This document shows, piece by piece, positions 21,426-34,195 of a DNA stretch of 64,000 bases. A program made the position numbers and the translations under genes. This DNA comes from Cryptomeria japonica. Taxonomy: Eukaryota; Streptophyta; Pinopsida; Cupressales; Cupressaceae. The stretch lies in assembly GCF_030272615.1 (NCBI RefSeq), contig NC_081407.1:151981048-152045047 (forward strand), read 5' to 3'. The notes below the pieces were generated by a model, which did not search any database, was not told the DNA's origin, and saw nothing but the letters and a program-made list of their open reading frames with translations. Every line of letters starts with the position of its first letter. Position 1 is the stretch's first letter.

Positions 21426-24171
21426 TCAGGCATGAAGTCCTTGGAGGCACTCCAGCAGAGGCACAGTAATTCTGCCGTCGGCAATTGCGTCGAACACCTT
21501 CTGCACGCATTCTTGCGGTGTCTGCTCTGTTCTCGAACTCATCAAACTTATCTTGAGACCATCTCGGACAAATTTATAGAAAGGGAGGAATTTGGAATCC
21601 TCGATAGGGGAATACATGTCAGGAACATAGCAATCCTTTTCGTACGCCAGCCTGGCCGCCGTTATAGCGCTTTCTAGGTTCACGCCCACAAGCCTCTGAA
21701 ATTCTTTCATTTTTCCCACCAAGGTGTCGCTCTCCATGCCGTTTTTCTGGTGGAGACAGAGAATGGAATCGAAACATGACTGTCTGAGGGCTGAAACGAG
21801 GGGAAGCGAGGGGTCACATGGGGATTCCAGGTATGTGTAGACAGGGACTGCACGGGCCGCATTTAAGAGCTTTTCCTTTGTCTCGTTTGGGAGGCCGCAC
21901 TCCTCTGCAATGATGGAAATGAGCTTCAGGACGGTTTGCAGGAGGATTTGTTCGAGTTGGCGAAGGTCGACTGCCTGACAGAGAGCTGTTAAGTGGGAGG
22001 CGAGCATGAGTTTTAAGATGTCGAGTGCTTCCTCTGTCTTGCGGGCAGAGATGAGGGCGAGAGAATTGATGTCCTGATTGTGCTGCTCGGCGCTGTGGAC
22101 ATGGGTGGTCACGGGATTTGCCAGGTACTGGAGCTCTGAGCTGTAGGCAGCCAAGGCGATGTCAAGGCCTTTGAAACCGTAGTCCACGCTCAAATCGGGG
22201 CCCAATGATAGATTGCCTGGTAGACCGTTGTTGTAGTGCTCGATCATCAGTTCTGTGAATTGGGCGAAGAGCAGCTTCCCTAGTCCGGCTACTGCAATTC
22301 GTACGTAGTCCATGTGGAAGCCGACTGCGCTGCCTTGAAAATTGGCCCCGTGGAGCGCCCTGTCGATGCGTCGGAATAAGATCACAACACAAATACAAGG
22401 CTTTATCTGGTTATTATGTAAGATTGCTCACAACAAGAAAACTTTCTTTCATACAATGGTTGATATTTCCACTTCTTTAAAATATGTTCATTTAATTATT
22501 ATTTTTTTCTAAATGGTTATAAATTTGATTTTCTTTGATACTATAACTATCGAGTTGAATATGCTAATATTCTTGCTTGATATTGAGAATTATATAAAGG
22601 ACTTAAGACTAAGATCATTACAAGGGATGGATGGATATTCTTGTTTGATAGTGAGAATTACAAGCCCTGAGAAGACAAAATGACATTTTGTCATGGAATA
22701 TTCATCGATAATGAAGACATCATGAAAACCATAATGAGGACATCACGAAAACCAATAATTTAAGTACATTATTTGAAAAAACAAGACTGAACAAAACAAC
22801 AAACTTTTGATAAAAAACAAATTACCAACTATTAGACTTTAATACCTATTTCTCGAAAGTTATATGTTTCTTGATACCCGTAGACTGCTGTTTTAGACTT
22901 TAATACCCTATTTTTAGAAAGGTATATGTTTCTTGAGACCCATAGACTGCTTTGAACCTGCAAATGTTACTAAAGTCGATCTTTCTTCATTCATACCATG
23001 TTAGATCTTCTAGTACCATTCAAACACTAACTTACTACTTCCTTAACCTGTTCAAATTTCAAGTCCAATTTTCAGGGTGAGCATCATACCGGTCATTAGC
23101 GTGGTCGATGATAGGATTATCATTAGCTGAGTTGATCTCAGTCTCCACAGTGACCGTGGCGGCTCTGATAGTTCGAACAAGGGGACCCAACCACTGCGGG
23201 CACGATCTCAGAGCATAGCGATCTTGCTTGGGTTTTTTCAACCCATCAATAGAATAATAAACCCGGGACAGCTCCTGGAAAGGACTCTTCCTCAGAAGCC
23301 ACTCGAGCAAAGCCGCAGACTCAATCTGTCCCGGATGCGGCTTCACCTTATGGATCAACGGGTGCGCAAACTCCTCTCTACCAAAGATCACTTCACAAAA
23401 CATTCCACACAGAGTCTCCACCAGAAGAAGCACCATATTAGCATCGTACACCAGAGTAGAAGCAAGGGCAGTGGCAAAGGAGGTGCCATTGACGAGCGCG
23501 AGGCCTTCCTTAGCTTGGAGGACAAAAGGCCGCAACCCAACTCTACGCAACGCTTCCGGGGCAGAGATCTCCTCTGCATCGTTGCCCGTTCGCACGACAA
23601 CGCTGGGCTTCCCAATAAGAAGCCCAGCAATGTAGGCTAGTGGGATAAGGTCCCCGGATGCGCTAACAGAGCCTCGGAGGGGAACTTTGGGAGTAAAATT
23701 GTGGTTGAGGAGGAGTTGTAGGGCTTCCATGACAGCCCAACGGATGCCTGAGCAACCGTAGGTGAAGCTGTTGAGGCGGAGCAGCATGGCGCAACGCGTT
23801 GTAGCAGGGGACAGCCCATCTACAGACGAAGTGCAGACGTTTGTAAAGACTCCGGCGAGTAGGCATTGGATAAGGGACTCCTGCAGCTCGCTCAGCTGGT
23901 TGGTTCGCTTTGTGCAGCATGCGCCGAATCCGGTCGTTACGCCGTATATATCGGCGCCTTCCTCGGCCTTGCGCTGTACCCACGATGAGCACCTTTCCAC
24001 CCGGGTTCTGCATTCCTCGGCATTTAAGGCCACCTTTACTTCGGCCCTCCGCGCTAGCGCTGCCGCATGCGCCACCGTGATATGATTTGTGCCGTCCAGA
24101 GTTATCCATTGGACTGCGTTGAACGTCTCGATGAGCGCCACAATCTCTGTTACATGAGAAGGCGAGTCCAT
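21426..24171 (-). CDS. PAM: Phenylalanine aminomutase-like enzyme (MIO family), two exons
   Basis: Joined exons 24171-23090 and 22359-21426 encode 671 residues. The family converts phenylalanine through an MIO cofactor; the Taxus aminomutase gives beta-phenylalanine for the taxol side chain, whereas PAL releases cinnamate. Visible: catalytic Tyr76 in IYGVTTGFG, MIO triad Ala171-Ser172-Gly173, Asn228, Gln316, Tyr319, Arg322, Asn352, Phe368, Glu452 and Asn455. Aminomutase-type positions, from memory of the Taxus enzyme, are NQLSELQ at 91-97 (PAL has KQGGALQ), Cys103 (PAL Phe) and Lys424 (PAL Val). The start is chosen because an in-frame TGA lies eight codons upstream. The C-terminus stops at CLQGLHA, about 20 residues short of the Taxus enzyme. 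No plastid transit peptide is seen, so it is probably cytosolic. It could still be a lyase or a mixed-activity paralogue. Confidence 0.9.
22360..23089 (-). other. Intron of the aminomutase-like gene, 730 bp, phase 2
   Basis: The donor CG/GTATGATG at 23089 and acceptor GACAG/G at 22360 split an Arg codon (residue 361) after its second base. Joining them restores the conserved …NDR-ALHGANFQG segment. Angiosperm PAL genes carry their intron at this Arg codon, also after the second base. The intron is AT-rich and contains an imperfect tandem duplication of about 60 bp near 22838-22955. Confidence 0.92.
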
Positions 24172-24194
24172 TGAGAGATAACCCGAGGCAATTC

Positions 24195-24623
24195 ACGAGA
24201 GAGAGAGAATTGGGGGAGTGACGCACAAATCAAATCTACGATGAATTCAATCACTCTTGATTGTTCTCTGACAGACCTCCTCTCGCTGTATATTTATCAG
24301 TGAGTCGCACCAATCATGTGTCGATACGTGGTCATCTTATCGAGCTGATTTGACTAGCTCAATAATTAACCCTTGTCTACGCTAGTGACAATAGTGAATA
24401 GTGCACCTGTCTCTTGCTCATTATTTGGCGGTGGTAAGAATGGGTAATGCACTGCAGGGTAATGATTAATGCCAAGAACATATAGTTGGGTGGGAAACAC
24501 CAATGTCAGTGGTGGGTTTATCAATGGAGATCTCAAAATGCAAACAGGAAAATAATGAGGGTGGGAATAGAAAGAAACAAGAAATTATTTCTCATGCTAA
24601 AATACTAACATCGTAATTTTATA
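24195..24623 (-). promoter_or_regulatory. Promoter and 5' leader of the aminomutase-like gene
   Basis: ATAAATATAC on the minus strand (24297-24288) is a good TATA box, giving a predicted start near 24262 and a leader of about 90 nt with a CT-rich patch (about 24203-24215). Upstream lie CCAAT at 24310, CATGTG at 24315, TACGTG at 24325 and a W-box core TTGACT at 24350 (plus strand). These are the kinds of sites bound by MYC and WRKY factors. An ACCCAAC-like AC element is near 24488-24500. Function is inferred from motifs only. Confidence 0.55.
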
Positions 24624-25566
24624 TAGGGGAGAGGGAGCAGTAGTTGTTAGGGCTAACTTTGTCAATATGTAGTCATTACATGGAATATCGTAAGACCTTC
24701 GTTTTTTTAAGAAATAATATGGACACTTAACTATCTACAACTAAGGTTTGAAGGCGTGACTCATCATGCAAGTCGTCAAAATAACACGTCTAGTGCGAAG
24801 GGTCAAAAAAATGGTTTTTTAAAGATTCGACCAAAACTTAATCTAAAAATCCCTAATTGTTGAATAAAAAAATATCATTTGTAATTATATAATATTGTAT
24901 TTTTATGTAAAATATAACTTATATGAAACTTAAATGGACCAAATACCTATTAGTAATCATAAATGTGTGTTATCTCTAACTTTTATATCCAACACTAAAG
25001 AACCAATAGTTGAACACAAAAACAACATATTATGATATAAAATAAAACTCACATGAACATAAAGGGACCAATTGTTGAACACTTAAATCTTTGGACAATC
25101 CCTCACATTTCATGGAGAAAAACAAGGTATTTATTGTGATCACCTTTTATATTTGTGATAGGACAAATTACTAATATGAAATAGTCCAATGCATATACAT
25201 CGCTACCCCAACAGTTTTACACATAAAAATAATATTTTTACGCTATGATAACACTAGTTGTTTAAGTGAGTATCTTATTTTATAAATGACACATATATAG
25301 TGGATAGCTATGATATTTTATTTGAAACAAAAAATGATCTATTTCACTTGTCAATTAATGTATTTATGTCTTTTTTATATAACATTTATGGGTTCTCTTA
25401 TGTTCAAGTATTGGTCCATTTTGATCAACATTTGGTAATTTTTTTTTTTACATGTGGATTGTTTATTTACATTATATTGTATAAATATGTGGCAAGACTG
25501 GATATTATATGCACAATTGCTATAACAACTATTGGACCCCGTACAACTACTGGTCCCTCTCCCCTA
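24624..25566. mobile_element. Nonautonomous DNA element (MITE-like) with 24-bp inverted ends
   Basis: The left end TAGGGGAGAGGGAGCAGTAG, continuing TTGT, and the right end are inverted complements over 24 bp with one mismatch (G/C at base 14). The 943 bp between have no coding capacity; subterminal repeats resemble GGACCAATTGTTGAACAC. A TA target duplication is possible but cannot be told from the TIR itself. It sits about 330 bp upstream of the TATA box of the aminomutase-like gene. Confidence 0.72.
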
Positions 25567-28148
25567 GCTTAAACATGATCAATGTTTTCATTTATGGGTC
25601 AAATTCAATCCTTGTGTTTTTGACAAACGAGATCCTCCTCCATGGGGTTGCTTAGCCAAAAGTGACTTGTTGGATTAGGTGTATGCTTACTCAAATTGTT
25701 GTAGTCAATGATATGGAGGCGGAGATGTTGACACCTATGTTTTTTGACTTGTTTTCATTAATAATAATATGATATTGGAGAATTTTTAAAGTCAAATTTT
25801 AAAATGGATTCAAGTTACTAGCTATTACCTATTCACTTGAGCATGAAACATGTTAATTGTGTGCCATCATACATGTTGTATGAAAAAACAAAACCCTAAT
25901 TCACTTTTATCATCTAACTATTTTGAAAGCTCTTATTCAATTTGTTAATATCATATAATAGATATTTAGAACATTCATTACATCATTAGCTTAAACATCA
26001 ACATTTGTTTTTTTAGCTTGAATTAGGATATTTTGCAAGGTTGTTTGTTGTCTTTGACCCTTCTTCAAAAATCATTGAATTGTTAGATCCTCGAGAATAT
26101 CCTCACTTAACAAACTTCCAAATGTGCTTGTCAACATTGCCTATTTTCATAGATAGAAATCCTAGAGAGTGAGGTGAGAAAATTTTATATAGTTCATCTT
26201 TATGGACAAGATTCGAATAAAAACAAGGTTCATTTTTGTAAGCACAAAGATTAATTTTGCATGCACAAATTTGAATCAAGTCAAAGAATAGTTCAAGACT
26301 AGTCATCCATTAGATTTTTCGAGCATTGGATCTAATCATAGAGCATATTTTCAATTATAAAGTGACAATCTTTACCCATAACATCCTAATTCTAATCCAT
26401 TTTGTTGTTTTCAACAAATATAGAATTTGTATTTCAATTATTGTCACTAGATGTAATTTAGCCTTTGTAAACATTGTTATTTGATATTTATTGATTTAAT
26501 GTTATTTTCCTTGTTTTGTCTTTACACAGATGTATGTTATTGATAGATCATTGCTTTGCCTTGTCACTATGCATCTAAAATCATAGTTGATATTATGGTT
26601 CACTTATAAGAGGCTCTTGAGGATTCATTGTCACATTTGTACAATGTATGCACGACCACTTAATTAGCATGACAATTTTGGTTTGTTGTTATTAACTAGC
26701 ATTCTTTTGTTGGCTCATGTTGTTGTGGTCATTGCTTATTTTTTGACCCTCAATTATATCATTTTTTGGTATTGATCCTTTATAAGGTCTCTATATTGAT
26801 AATTTTTGTGATAATTTTATAAATGTTGGGCATGTTAATGTTTAATATTTGGGAGAGGGCATTAGAAAGCTTAGAACATAGTCATAAGCTAAATTCACAA
26901 TATATAAAAATATCCCAAATTAAAACCTATTCTAAATATGATTTATTGGCAAGAATTGTTGTAGTAGTCATTGTTTTGTATTGAATGTGCATTGGTTGCA
27001 CATCTTATTATCGTGCTTGAGGGTATTGTGGAAATTTAATTCCCTTGGTAAGCTTGATGCTTGTTTTGCAAGCCTTGTAGCCATGAATTAGAGTTTAGTT
27101 TGTGGGAGAAAATGCTTTATTCGAAGAGTTTTGAATTAGCTTCATTTTCCTACATATTTTTATGTAAATCCATGTTGAAATTTCAACTCTTTTTCTCATA
27201 CAAGACCATGTTTCATAGTGCAAAAAAGGTTGCATTCATGAAAATTCAAGTTTAAAGGATCCTAAGAAGTATTTGAGTTGGACCTTTTTCTTGTGTGGGT
27301 CCATGAATCTTCATCTTTGATAAATTTTTGTATATTTTTGGATTTTAGAAAGATTTTTGTAAGATGGGGTTATTGTTGTTTATATTTTTTACCATATTAT
27401 TGATATTAACACATTGAAGAACATAGTTTAAGATTCTCATTGGGATTTGGAAAATTATTTTACTGAGAAGTTTTAATAAGAGGTACAAAGAGTTTGGATA
27501 GACTCATGGAAAATTGTTGCACTAAAATAAAGGAGTAAATTATATTGTATATCTTCTATCCAATCAATTTTTTTCCTTAATCTTTTTAAAAGGGGCGATC
27601 TTCCCCAAAAAAGAAGAATACACTTATTGTTGGTGTGAATGAAGTTATATCCTAACTAGTTCATAGTTAGAACCTATTCACATGGTTAAGTTTACTTAGG
27701 CTAGCTAGTTGTCACAAAGTTGCTTTGCATGACTTTTCATTTAATATTGTTCATGTTAGTTATATCCTAGGTGTCATTTTATAAGATATGAGTCAATAGC
27801 TCATTATTTAATATTAACTTCATAATGCATCATGCATTTTTAATATTTGTAAAAAGATAGTTGTAATCCTACCTCATCATGTTTCCTTTATAAGTAAGGC
27901 TCATTTGTACATTGCATCAAATCAATTTCATCTCAATCATATCATTTTGATCTCCATTGTTCATTCAAGCTTATGTTGCAACATTCTCAAGTTTGCTTGG
28001 TTTATTTTTTGGTTGATCCCTTCATAATGGACTCTTGATCTTTCCAACACTTATGTTCTTATATAATGTCTCATGCAAGTTTATTTTTGTGGACTACATT
28101 ATGGTCAAAGGTTGTATTGAGAAAATAATTATTTTTCTTGTTCAAGAT
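25567..28148. other. Intergenic AT-rich DNA, nothing recognised
   Basis: I see no domain-bearing frame, RNA gene or paired repeat. The longest open frames are chance openings under 70 codons. Confidence 0.6.
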
Positions 28149-28517
28149 TGTTGGAGTTATTTGTTTAACCCAACAAGCCCATGGATCGCCCGCAAGCAAA
28201 ACACCTGTCACAAATGGAGATCAAGCAAGAATAATATACTCAACAACTTGAGAATTATTTATTAATGCACAAAAGGTTAGTGTTACAATGAATGAATGAA
28301 TCCTTATGAAAAGGATGAATGAAACACTAGACGCAAACCCTAAAAGAAGTTTAAATTAGCTAATGCCAAGTGTCCTCATCATAATGAATGAAACAACATA
28401 AGATAATATTAGCCTAATCTAATAAAAGATAAAAAGCACCTAAGTGTAGCTTAAGTGAATAAAGCAATACGGACCTAACTATATAATTAATCAGATAATG
28501 TCCTAATTACTCCAACA
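28149..28517 (-). repeat. 3' LTR of copia element A
   Basis: 369 bp, same length as the other copy, with eight-base inverted ends TGTTGGAG/CTCCAACA. Roughly nine bases in ten match the copy at 37262. Confidence 0.88.
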
Positions 28518-30223
28518 CCCTCCTTAGGATTAACTTAGGGATAATTTGAAGAGCTAATGATGAATATAAAATATGTAAGCATGAATGTGTTCTAACAATT
28601 GATTAGGTACTCATGTACGAACCAATACTACTCTCAAAAATAGAGAAAATGAGAAAAAGCAAGTGAGAGAAAACCTCTCTTCAAAAGACAGAAATGAAAT
28701 AGAAAAGAGTACATGTGACAAGCCTGAATGAGTCCTGATAACAAGGCCTAATTAGGTACTTATGTACAAACTAATACCACTCTCACAAATAGAGAAAATG
28801 AGAAAAACCAAGTGAGATAAAACCTCTCTCCAAAAGAGAAATGAAATAAAAAATAGTACACGTGACAAGCATGAAGGACTCCAAATGTCCCCTCAAGTAC
28901 TAAATCAATCACATAAGTACAACCAATATCCCTCATAGGAGAGAAAGGAAGAGATGATGTATACCCTTGTAAGAGAGAAGCTCTAGTGCCAAATATGAAG
29001 GCTCGAGGATGAATGCAGATGAAGATCCAAGAGCGACAAACCAAGTTTCTCCCTTTAAGAAGAAAAAAATCCAATGAGCAAGGAAGAAGCAACTCTATGT
29101 TCAAGGAGATTGAAGGAATATTCTCATGAGGTGTCACTAAAGACAACTCAGTTATCCACATGTTTGAATCAAAATAAACGATTCTAAACAACTATGAAGA
29201 TAATGTTGATGACTGTTTTTGACACCCCCGCCAACAGTCAGGTAGCCAATGTGAACACTCACCACCTCTCCTGAAAAGTAACGAGTTTGGAAAACTCACT
29301 ACTCCGAGGTCTCTATAGTTGGGTCTCGACAGTGATGGGCAGCCCAATGGTTGATGTGGTTATACTTGTCAAGCGGCCTACTGATTGGAACTAAATCTCG
29401 CTGGTTATGGATAATTGCACTTCCTTTCTTTTTGTATTTTTATGGTTTAAGATTCTCTGGGAAATAAAATGAGAAGCGTAATGGGAAACAATAAAATAAA
29501 AATAAAGACCAATATAATAACAACTTAATGAACTACTCGATTAGTTCCCTGCAATCCAAGCAATTATCAAATATTATCCAAGTTAGCATTCAACAACGGA
29601 CCTCCAGAAAACCTGCAAAATCATCAACAATATGGCCTATCACAATAATTCTCATACACCACTGACGTGCACAATATGATTCATAACATGATAGACAAAA
29701 AGATTAAACCACGTTGCTAACTCCAAATAATAGACATTACCAGATTACACAAAACAATTTGGTAGAATATGAACGTAGATTAGGCAATCTACAAGTTGCT
29801 TCTCTTATTAATCTCAATGAATGTATAACAAAAACAACTCAAACTTCTTAACAATCTGCAAAATATTCTAAAATCTCTAAGTAGGCCACAAATCATCAAT
29901 TTGGGACCCTTACAAATGAATCCAACTTCTCAATTTATAGAAGTTATTTGCCCTACTATCTAGGAAATAACCCTACCCCAAATTAAGAACTGAAGCTAGG
30001 AATTGCAGTTAACTTGCAAGTTTCTGCCTTGACACTCCACTTAACAACTACAAAATGGGGACTGCATGAGCACTACGAAGACCCTGCTAGGTGAGCCACA
30101 TTTTCGTAATCATGCAGAATTTCTCTCAAAATTGGAACTCGAGTAGGAGCCACAGTTAAAAATACAAGATTAAGGATTTATAAAATAAAGCTTTGCCATC
30201 TTTAGCAATTGTGTACTTATCCT
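28518..30223 (-). other. 3' portion of element A, no recognised gene
   Basis: 28600-28730 and 28745-28870 are near copies (about 142-bp period, both with AGAGAAAATGAGAAAAA and CAAGTGAGA). At about 29219-29230 the minus strand reads GGCGGGGG followed by TGTCAAAAACAG, which resembles a PPT followed by an LTR start. That may mark the edge of a nested insertion, but I found no partner. The frame at 28760-29191 has no recognisable domain. Confidence 0.55.
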
Positions 30224-33200
30224 TTATTTCTTGATAAAAGCTCTATAATTATCAACTATACATGCGACTGCTTGAACCGGAGGGTCAGCTACATGCTTAA
30301 CTCTAAATTTATACTTCTTCAAAACTTCATCTGCATGCGTTCTCCCCTCCTCTAACTCCTTCACCGTGTATGCCACCTCTTGACAATGAGTAATCAGATA
30401 TGTGTACCTGTCCATAAGGGTAACATCAAACTAGGTCGCGGGTCCTAGATGTTGTGCCTCATATGCATCACATTGATTCAAAACTTGTTGTTGGTCCATT
30501 ATTCCTGTATCAGCTAATCTGAGGCCAAAAGGTCCTAGCATATTCTTTACAAAATTCTCGTATGACAAAATTTCCCTAAGGAGAGGGTCCCAAATCTTGG
30601 TCATATCCTTGATATACTGCTGAAACATTTCAATCTTCAACTCCAAGATGTATACATAAGACGGTAAGTTTTTATAGCTGTCACCCCCTAAGAGGTCTTC
30701 CTTTATCACTGTCTCTTCCCCTAGCTACAATACCTTTTTCAAAACTCAAAACTGTTTATTGAAAATGTTTGACTTTTGTTCCCATTGTGTGGAATAGGAA
30801 GCCAAAGCTCCACCTGCCTGTATCGCCTTATGATATATCTCCACCATATTCTGCAAGAACAATCTAATCTTAGATGCATTCACCTGGGTCCAAGATTTGG
30901 CGGCAACTGCCACTCGCCTCACCTCCACTAGTGCCTTTACTTCTCCCTCTGGCAGCGATGAGGTTGAAGGTAGGTCATCATCTCTACAAGAGTCTAGAGG
31001 TTTGCTCATTTCAATCAAGAGCTGCTTGTATTGCCCTAGTTACACTTTGAGCTCCATATTTGAAGTATGTTCCTTTTCTACACACTACCTAACAACACTT
31101 GTGGCTAGCTCCAAAGTATCTAGCTCTCCCTACTTGGTTTGTCTACCCAAATTTACCTGGGATATTTGATACTTGGGAAAAGCTTGTCCCTCAACTTGGA
31201 GTGGAACTACCACATCTACAATCACTTCACCAGAGTCTATTTTTGATAAATGATGAACAGTTTTTAGCTTCTTAACCTTTGGTGGCTCCTTAATGATTAC
31301 TTGTTGTAAAGTGACCTTGGGAAGCTCTACTTTTCTCTTTTTCTTCTCAAAAGTGAACTCAAGCCATTGGGGTATATTTTCATCTTTGTCACCTTGATGC
31401 AATACTATGTCTACAGCTATAACATGGACCTCTGCTTCATCTCTTACTTCTGTTTCTGTCTACCCCAGATCCTGAGGTGAGGTAATCTGGTAGGCTAGAT
31501 TAATTTTGAGAGCTTGTTGCTTATGTAACTCTCCTAATTTGCCACTGACCTCCTCATTAAATGCCATTTCTTCCTCACCTGCCTCTGTTTCCCCTTGCCT
31601 GGCTACTATATCCTTAAGAAGGTCCTCTTGATCTTGAGGGGTTAGAATCAGTCTTTCATTCAATATGTCTTCTGTCTCATCCCCTTCATGCTCACCTTCC
31701 AACGGCCGTTGTTGCTCAAGATATTCTTCCTCTTGATTCGAATCAAACTCGATGTTTCTAACTTTTATTCCTTCAGTGGTAGACCTGAAGCCTTGCACTC
31801 CGGGCTACCCTGCAAGTATATTGACTACTGGTGGTACAGGGGCATTGGTGCCTGGAGCCTATGTGGCATCTGTTGAAGGTGGTTGAGTGGGTATCTCCTC
31901 AGTAATTTCTATATTTTCTTCTTTCTCTTGGGTACCCTCTCCTTCAGTGTGCCCTATAGTCGTCCTCAGCGAGAGAACTTTGGCAAGTGGTACCGCTCCC
32001 AATCCATTAGTCACTCCTAGGTCCGCTGCCTTCTTTAATAACTTAGACTCCCTCATCTTTTCTTGGAGTTTCTTGAGTAAGTCCTTAGTACTTTCTTGAG
32101 GTTTGTCTTCTTCACCTGGATCAGTGGACGTATTTTGCCTCGAGGTTGACCTTGTCTTTCAAGCGTACTCCTTATGGCCCCTTGATTGAGATACCCCTGA
32201 AGTGGATTCCTTTTGTTTCTCCTTTGAGACGCTGGGCCTTACCCTCTGGCGTAACCATTGCTTGGTCCTGTTGATGACCACTTGGGAGACCTTTTCCATA
32301 CTTGTGTCTTCACTTGCAGACCATTTTATTGGGGAGAGGGGCCTTTTATCTATCCCCGATTCCCTATAAGATGGATCAAGTAAGTCCCCATCATCCCTAA
32401 GGTCTTTAGGGAGGTTAGTCTCAATTTTGAAATCTCTTACCTGTGGCACAGATAACCTGTTATAGCTCTTCTCCCTAACCTTGAAACTGTCTTGCAAGTT
32501 GGCCCAAAAGTCCTCCAAGCTGGGCCTATGCCCCTCATATGCCTTAGGCATAGCTTGTTTAAGTTTCCTGTAGGGATCATAAAACTCCCTAGCATGATCA
32601 TATTCCTTCAAGTTCAAATATTGAAGCTCTTGTTCTACTAATTTTGCTACTTGTATTTTGGAACATGCAAAGTATCCAATAGATACTGAGAAATCGATAC
32701 CTGCTTTGTGTTTTGATGACAACAGTGACTAAAGGCCCACAAATTGCCTTACATACTCTAGCAAAATTATCCTATCATTGCAATATCGAGGCAGCAGTAT
32801 TGGATTTCCTGTGAATCCACTAACCCTAATGTAAGTAGAGTGTGGGCTTTGGATAAACAAACATGCCCACTCTTGGATGATAGCCATGGCCTCTGGGCTA
32901 ATCCGACATCCTGTATCTTCTGTCAATTTGATTATTATTGGGAAAACAAAGGCATCATTAACTCTTTTAAAATGAGTCTTTGCATTGGCTAGAGTGAGTT
33001 GGGCATAATACTCCCATATCTTGTTCTGTCCTTCCTCCTCTCCCAATTGACCTTCTACTTGTAGCCCTGGAAACTTTCCAGCTCTAGCAGCTGCCCAGAT
33101 GACATATGACGTGAAAAAGAACTTTTGGGTATGTCGAACTTCTTTCATCTGCTTACAGATATTGTCAGAGAGGATCTGTGGCCAATCAAAGTATTGTTTC

Positions 33201-33841
33201 CCTATTAAAATAGTGCTCATGAATTGGAACATCCAGGGATGAAAATGTTTACAATCCGGCTTGCCAAAGGCCTTACTGAGCATAATGATTAAGTCTCTTT
33301 GAGGCTCTTTGAAATCCGCCCTCAGGATCTTCGTTGCCTTGAGTCATGTCTTTCTTTCTTCTTCTAACCAGTTTGTATTCATGTGCCTCTTACTAGCTAA
33401 TATTTTGTCCTTCGATGCCCTTAAGGCCTCTTCTTCGGTTAACAGAAATACCTCCTCCTTGGTTGGGATTCCAAAGATGAACCCAAGCATATCTGGAGAC
33501 AAGTCTATGACTGTTTTTCCTTGTGCATCTGTGCACTTTCTAGTTTCTAGGTTATAAAATGGGGCAATGGTCATTATGAACTCTGGTGCCTGTAATGACT
33601 GTGGGAAGATAGTAGCTTCAAATAGGCCGGATCTCTTGATTCTCCTATGAAGGGCCTCCAGACTAGGTTTGTCCAATTGAGCCTTGATATCCTCAAATTC
33701 TATATGTCCGATTTTAGTATTTGTGACCCATCTCACTTGATCCTCTAGCTTTGAAACATAGACCTGTCCTTGATAATGATATTTCATGGTGGCTGGGAGT
33801 CTATCAATTTCTTTGCCTCTTTTGCTGGAGGATGAGTCCAT
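30224..33841 (-). pseudogene. Unknown 1205-codon frame inside element A, 12 in-frame stops
   Basis: From ATG 33841 (preceded in frame by TAG) one frame runs to 30224 without a frameshift. Stops: TGA at 33344, 32159, 30746; TAG at 32729, 31859, 31805, 31460, 31130, 31085, 30725, 30431; TAA at 31040 (lowest base of each). Residues 1-500 look folded, with aromatic-rich segments such as PEFIMTIAPFYNLETRK and DLSPDMLGFIFGIP, loosely reminiscent of plant-transposon/mobile-domain ORFs. Residues 500-850 are basic, then acidic and disordered; the C-terminus is helical and charged. I do not recognise the family. Composition and mode of decay match transposon ORFs rather than a host gene. Confidence 0.6.
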
Positions 33842-33904
33842 CTAACCACTCGAACTTGCAAGCAGAACACAAATCTTCGGTCTTTGATAATAAGCATAAA
33901 CGTT

Positions 33905-34195
33905 GATTTACTTTGGGACTTCGGGGTCCCGAGGTCCCGGGCTAGGCACAAGTGAAGAAGGCCCGGAACTCCGAGGTTCTGGGGTTAATTTGGGTGCAAA
34001 AGGAATCCTATAACTTTGGGGGTCCGGGGTACCGAGGTTAAGTTGAACTGAAGCCGCCCGGAACTCCAGGGGTTCGAGGTTCTGGGGTTAAGTTGAATTG
34101 AAGCCGCCCAGAACTCTGGGGGTTCAAGGTTCCGGGCTTAGGTTGAACTGAAGCCACCGAAACTTTGGGGGTCCGGGGTTCTGGGCTTAAAACTA
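33905..34195. repeat. GC-rich minisatellite, about 50-bp unit
   Basis: Units start near 34051, 34101 and 34151 with AAGCC[GA]CC and run through GGGGTTC-AGGTTC-GGG to TTGAA[CT]TG. Looser copies lie upstream from 33905. The block lies in the presumed leader of the minus-strand unknown ORF. Its base composition is strikingly different from the AT-rich surroundings. Confidence 0.75.

Noticed and set aside
22360-22385. A separate second gene starting at the ATG at 22385
   Set aside because: The residues before ALHG are intron. Splicing restores the conserved Arg codon and the family sequence.
22162-24226. Overlapping frames on both strands of the aminomutase-like gene
   Set aside because: Shadow frames of GC-rich coding exons; none has a domain.
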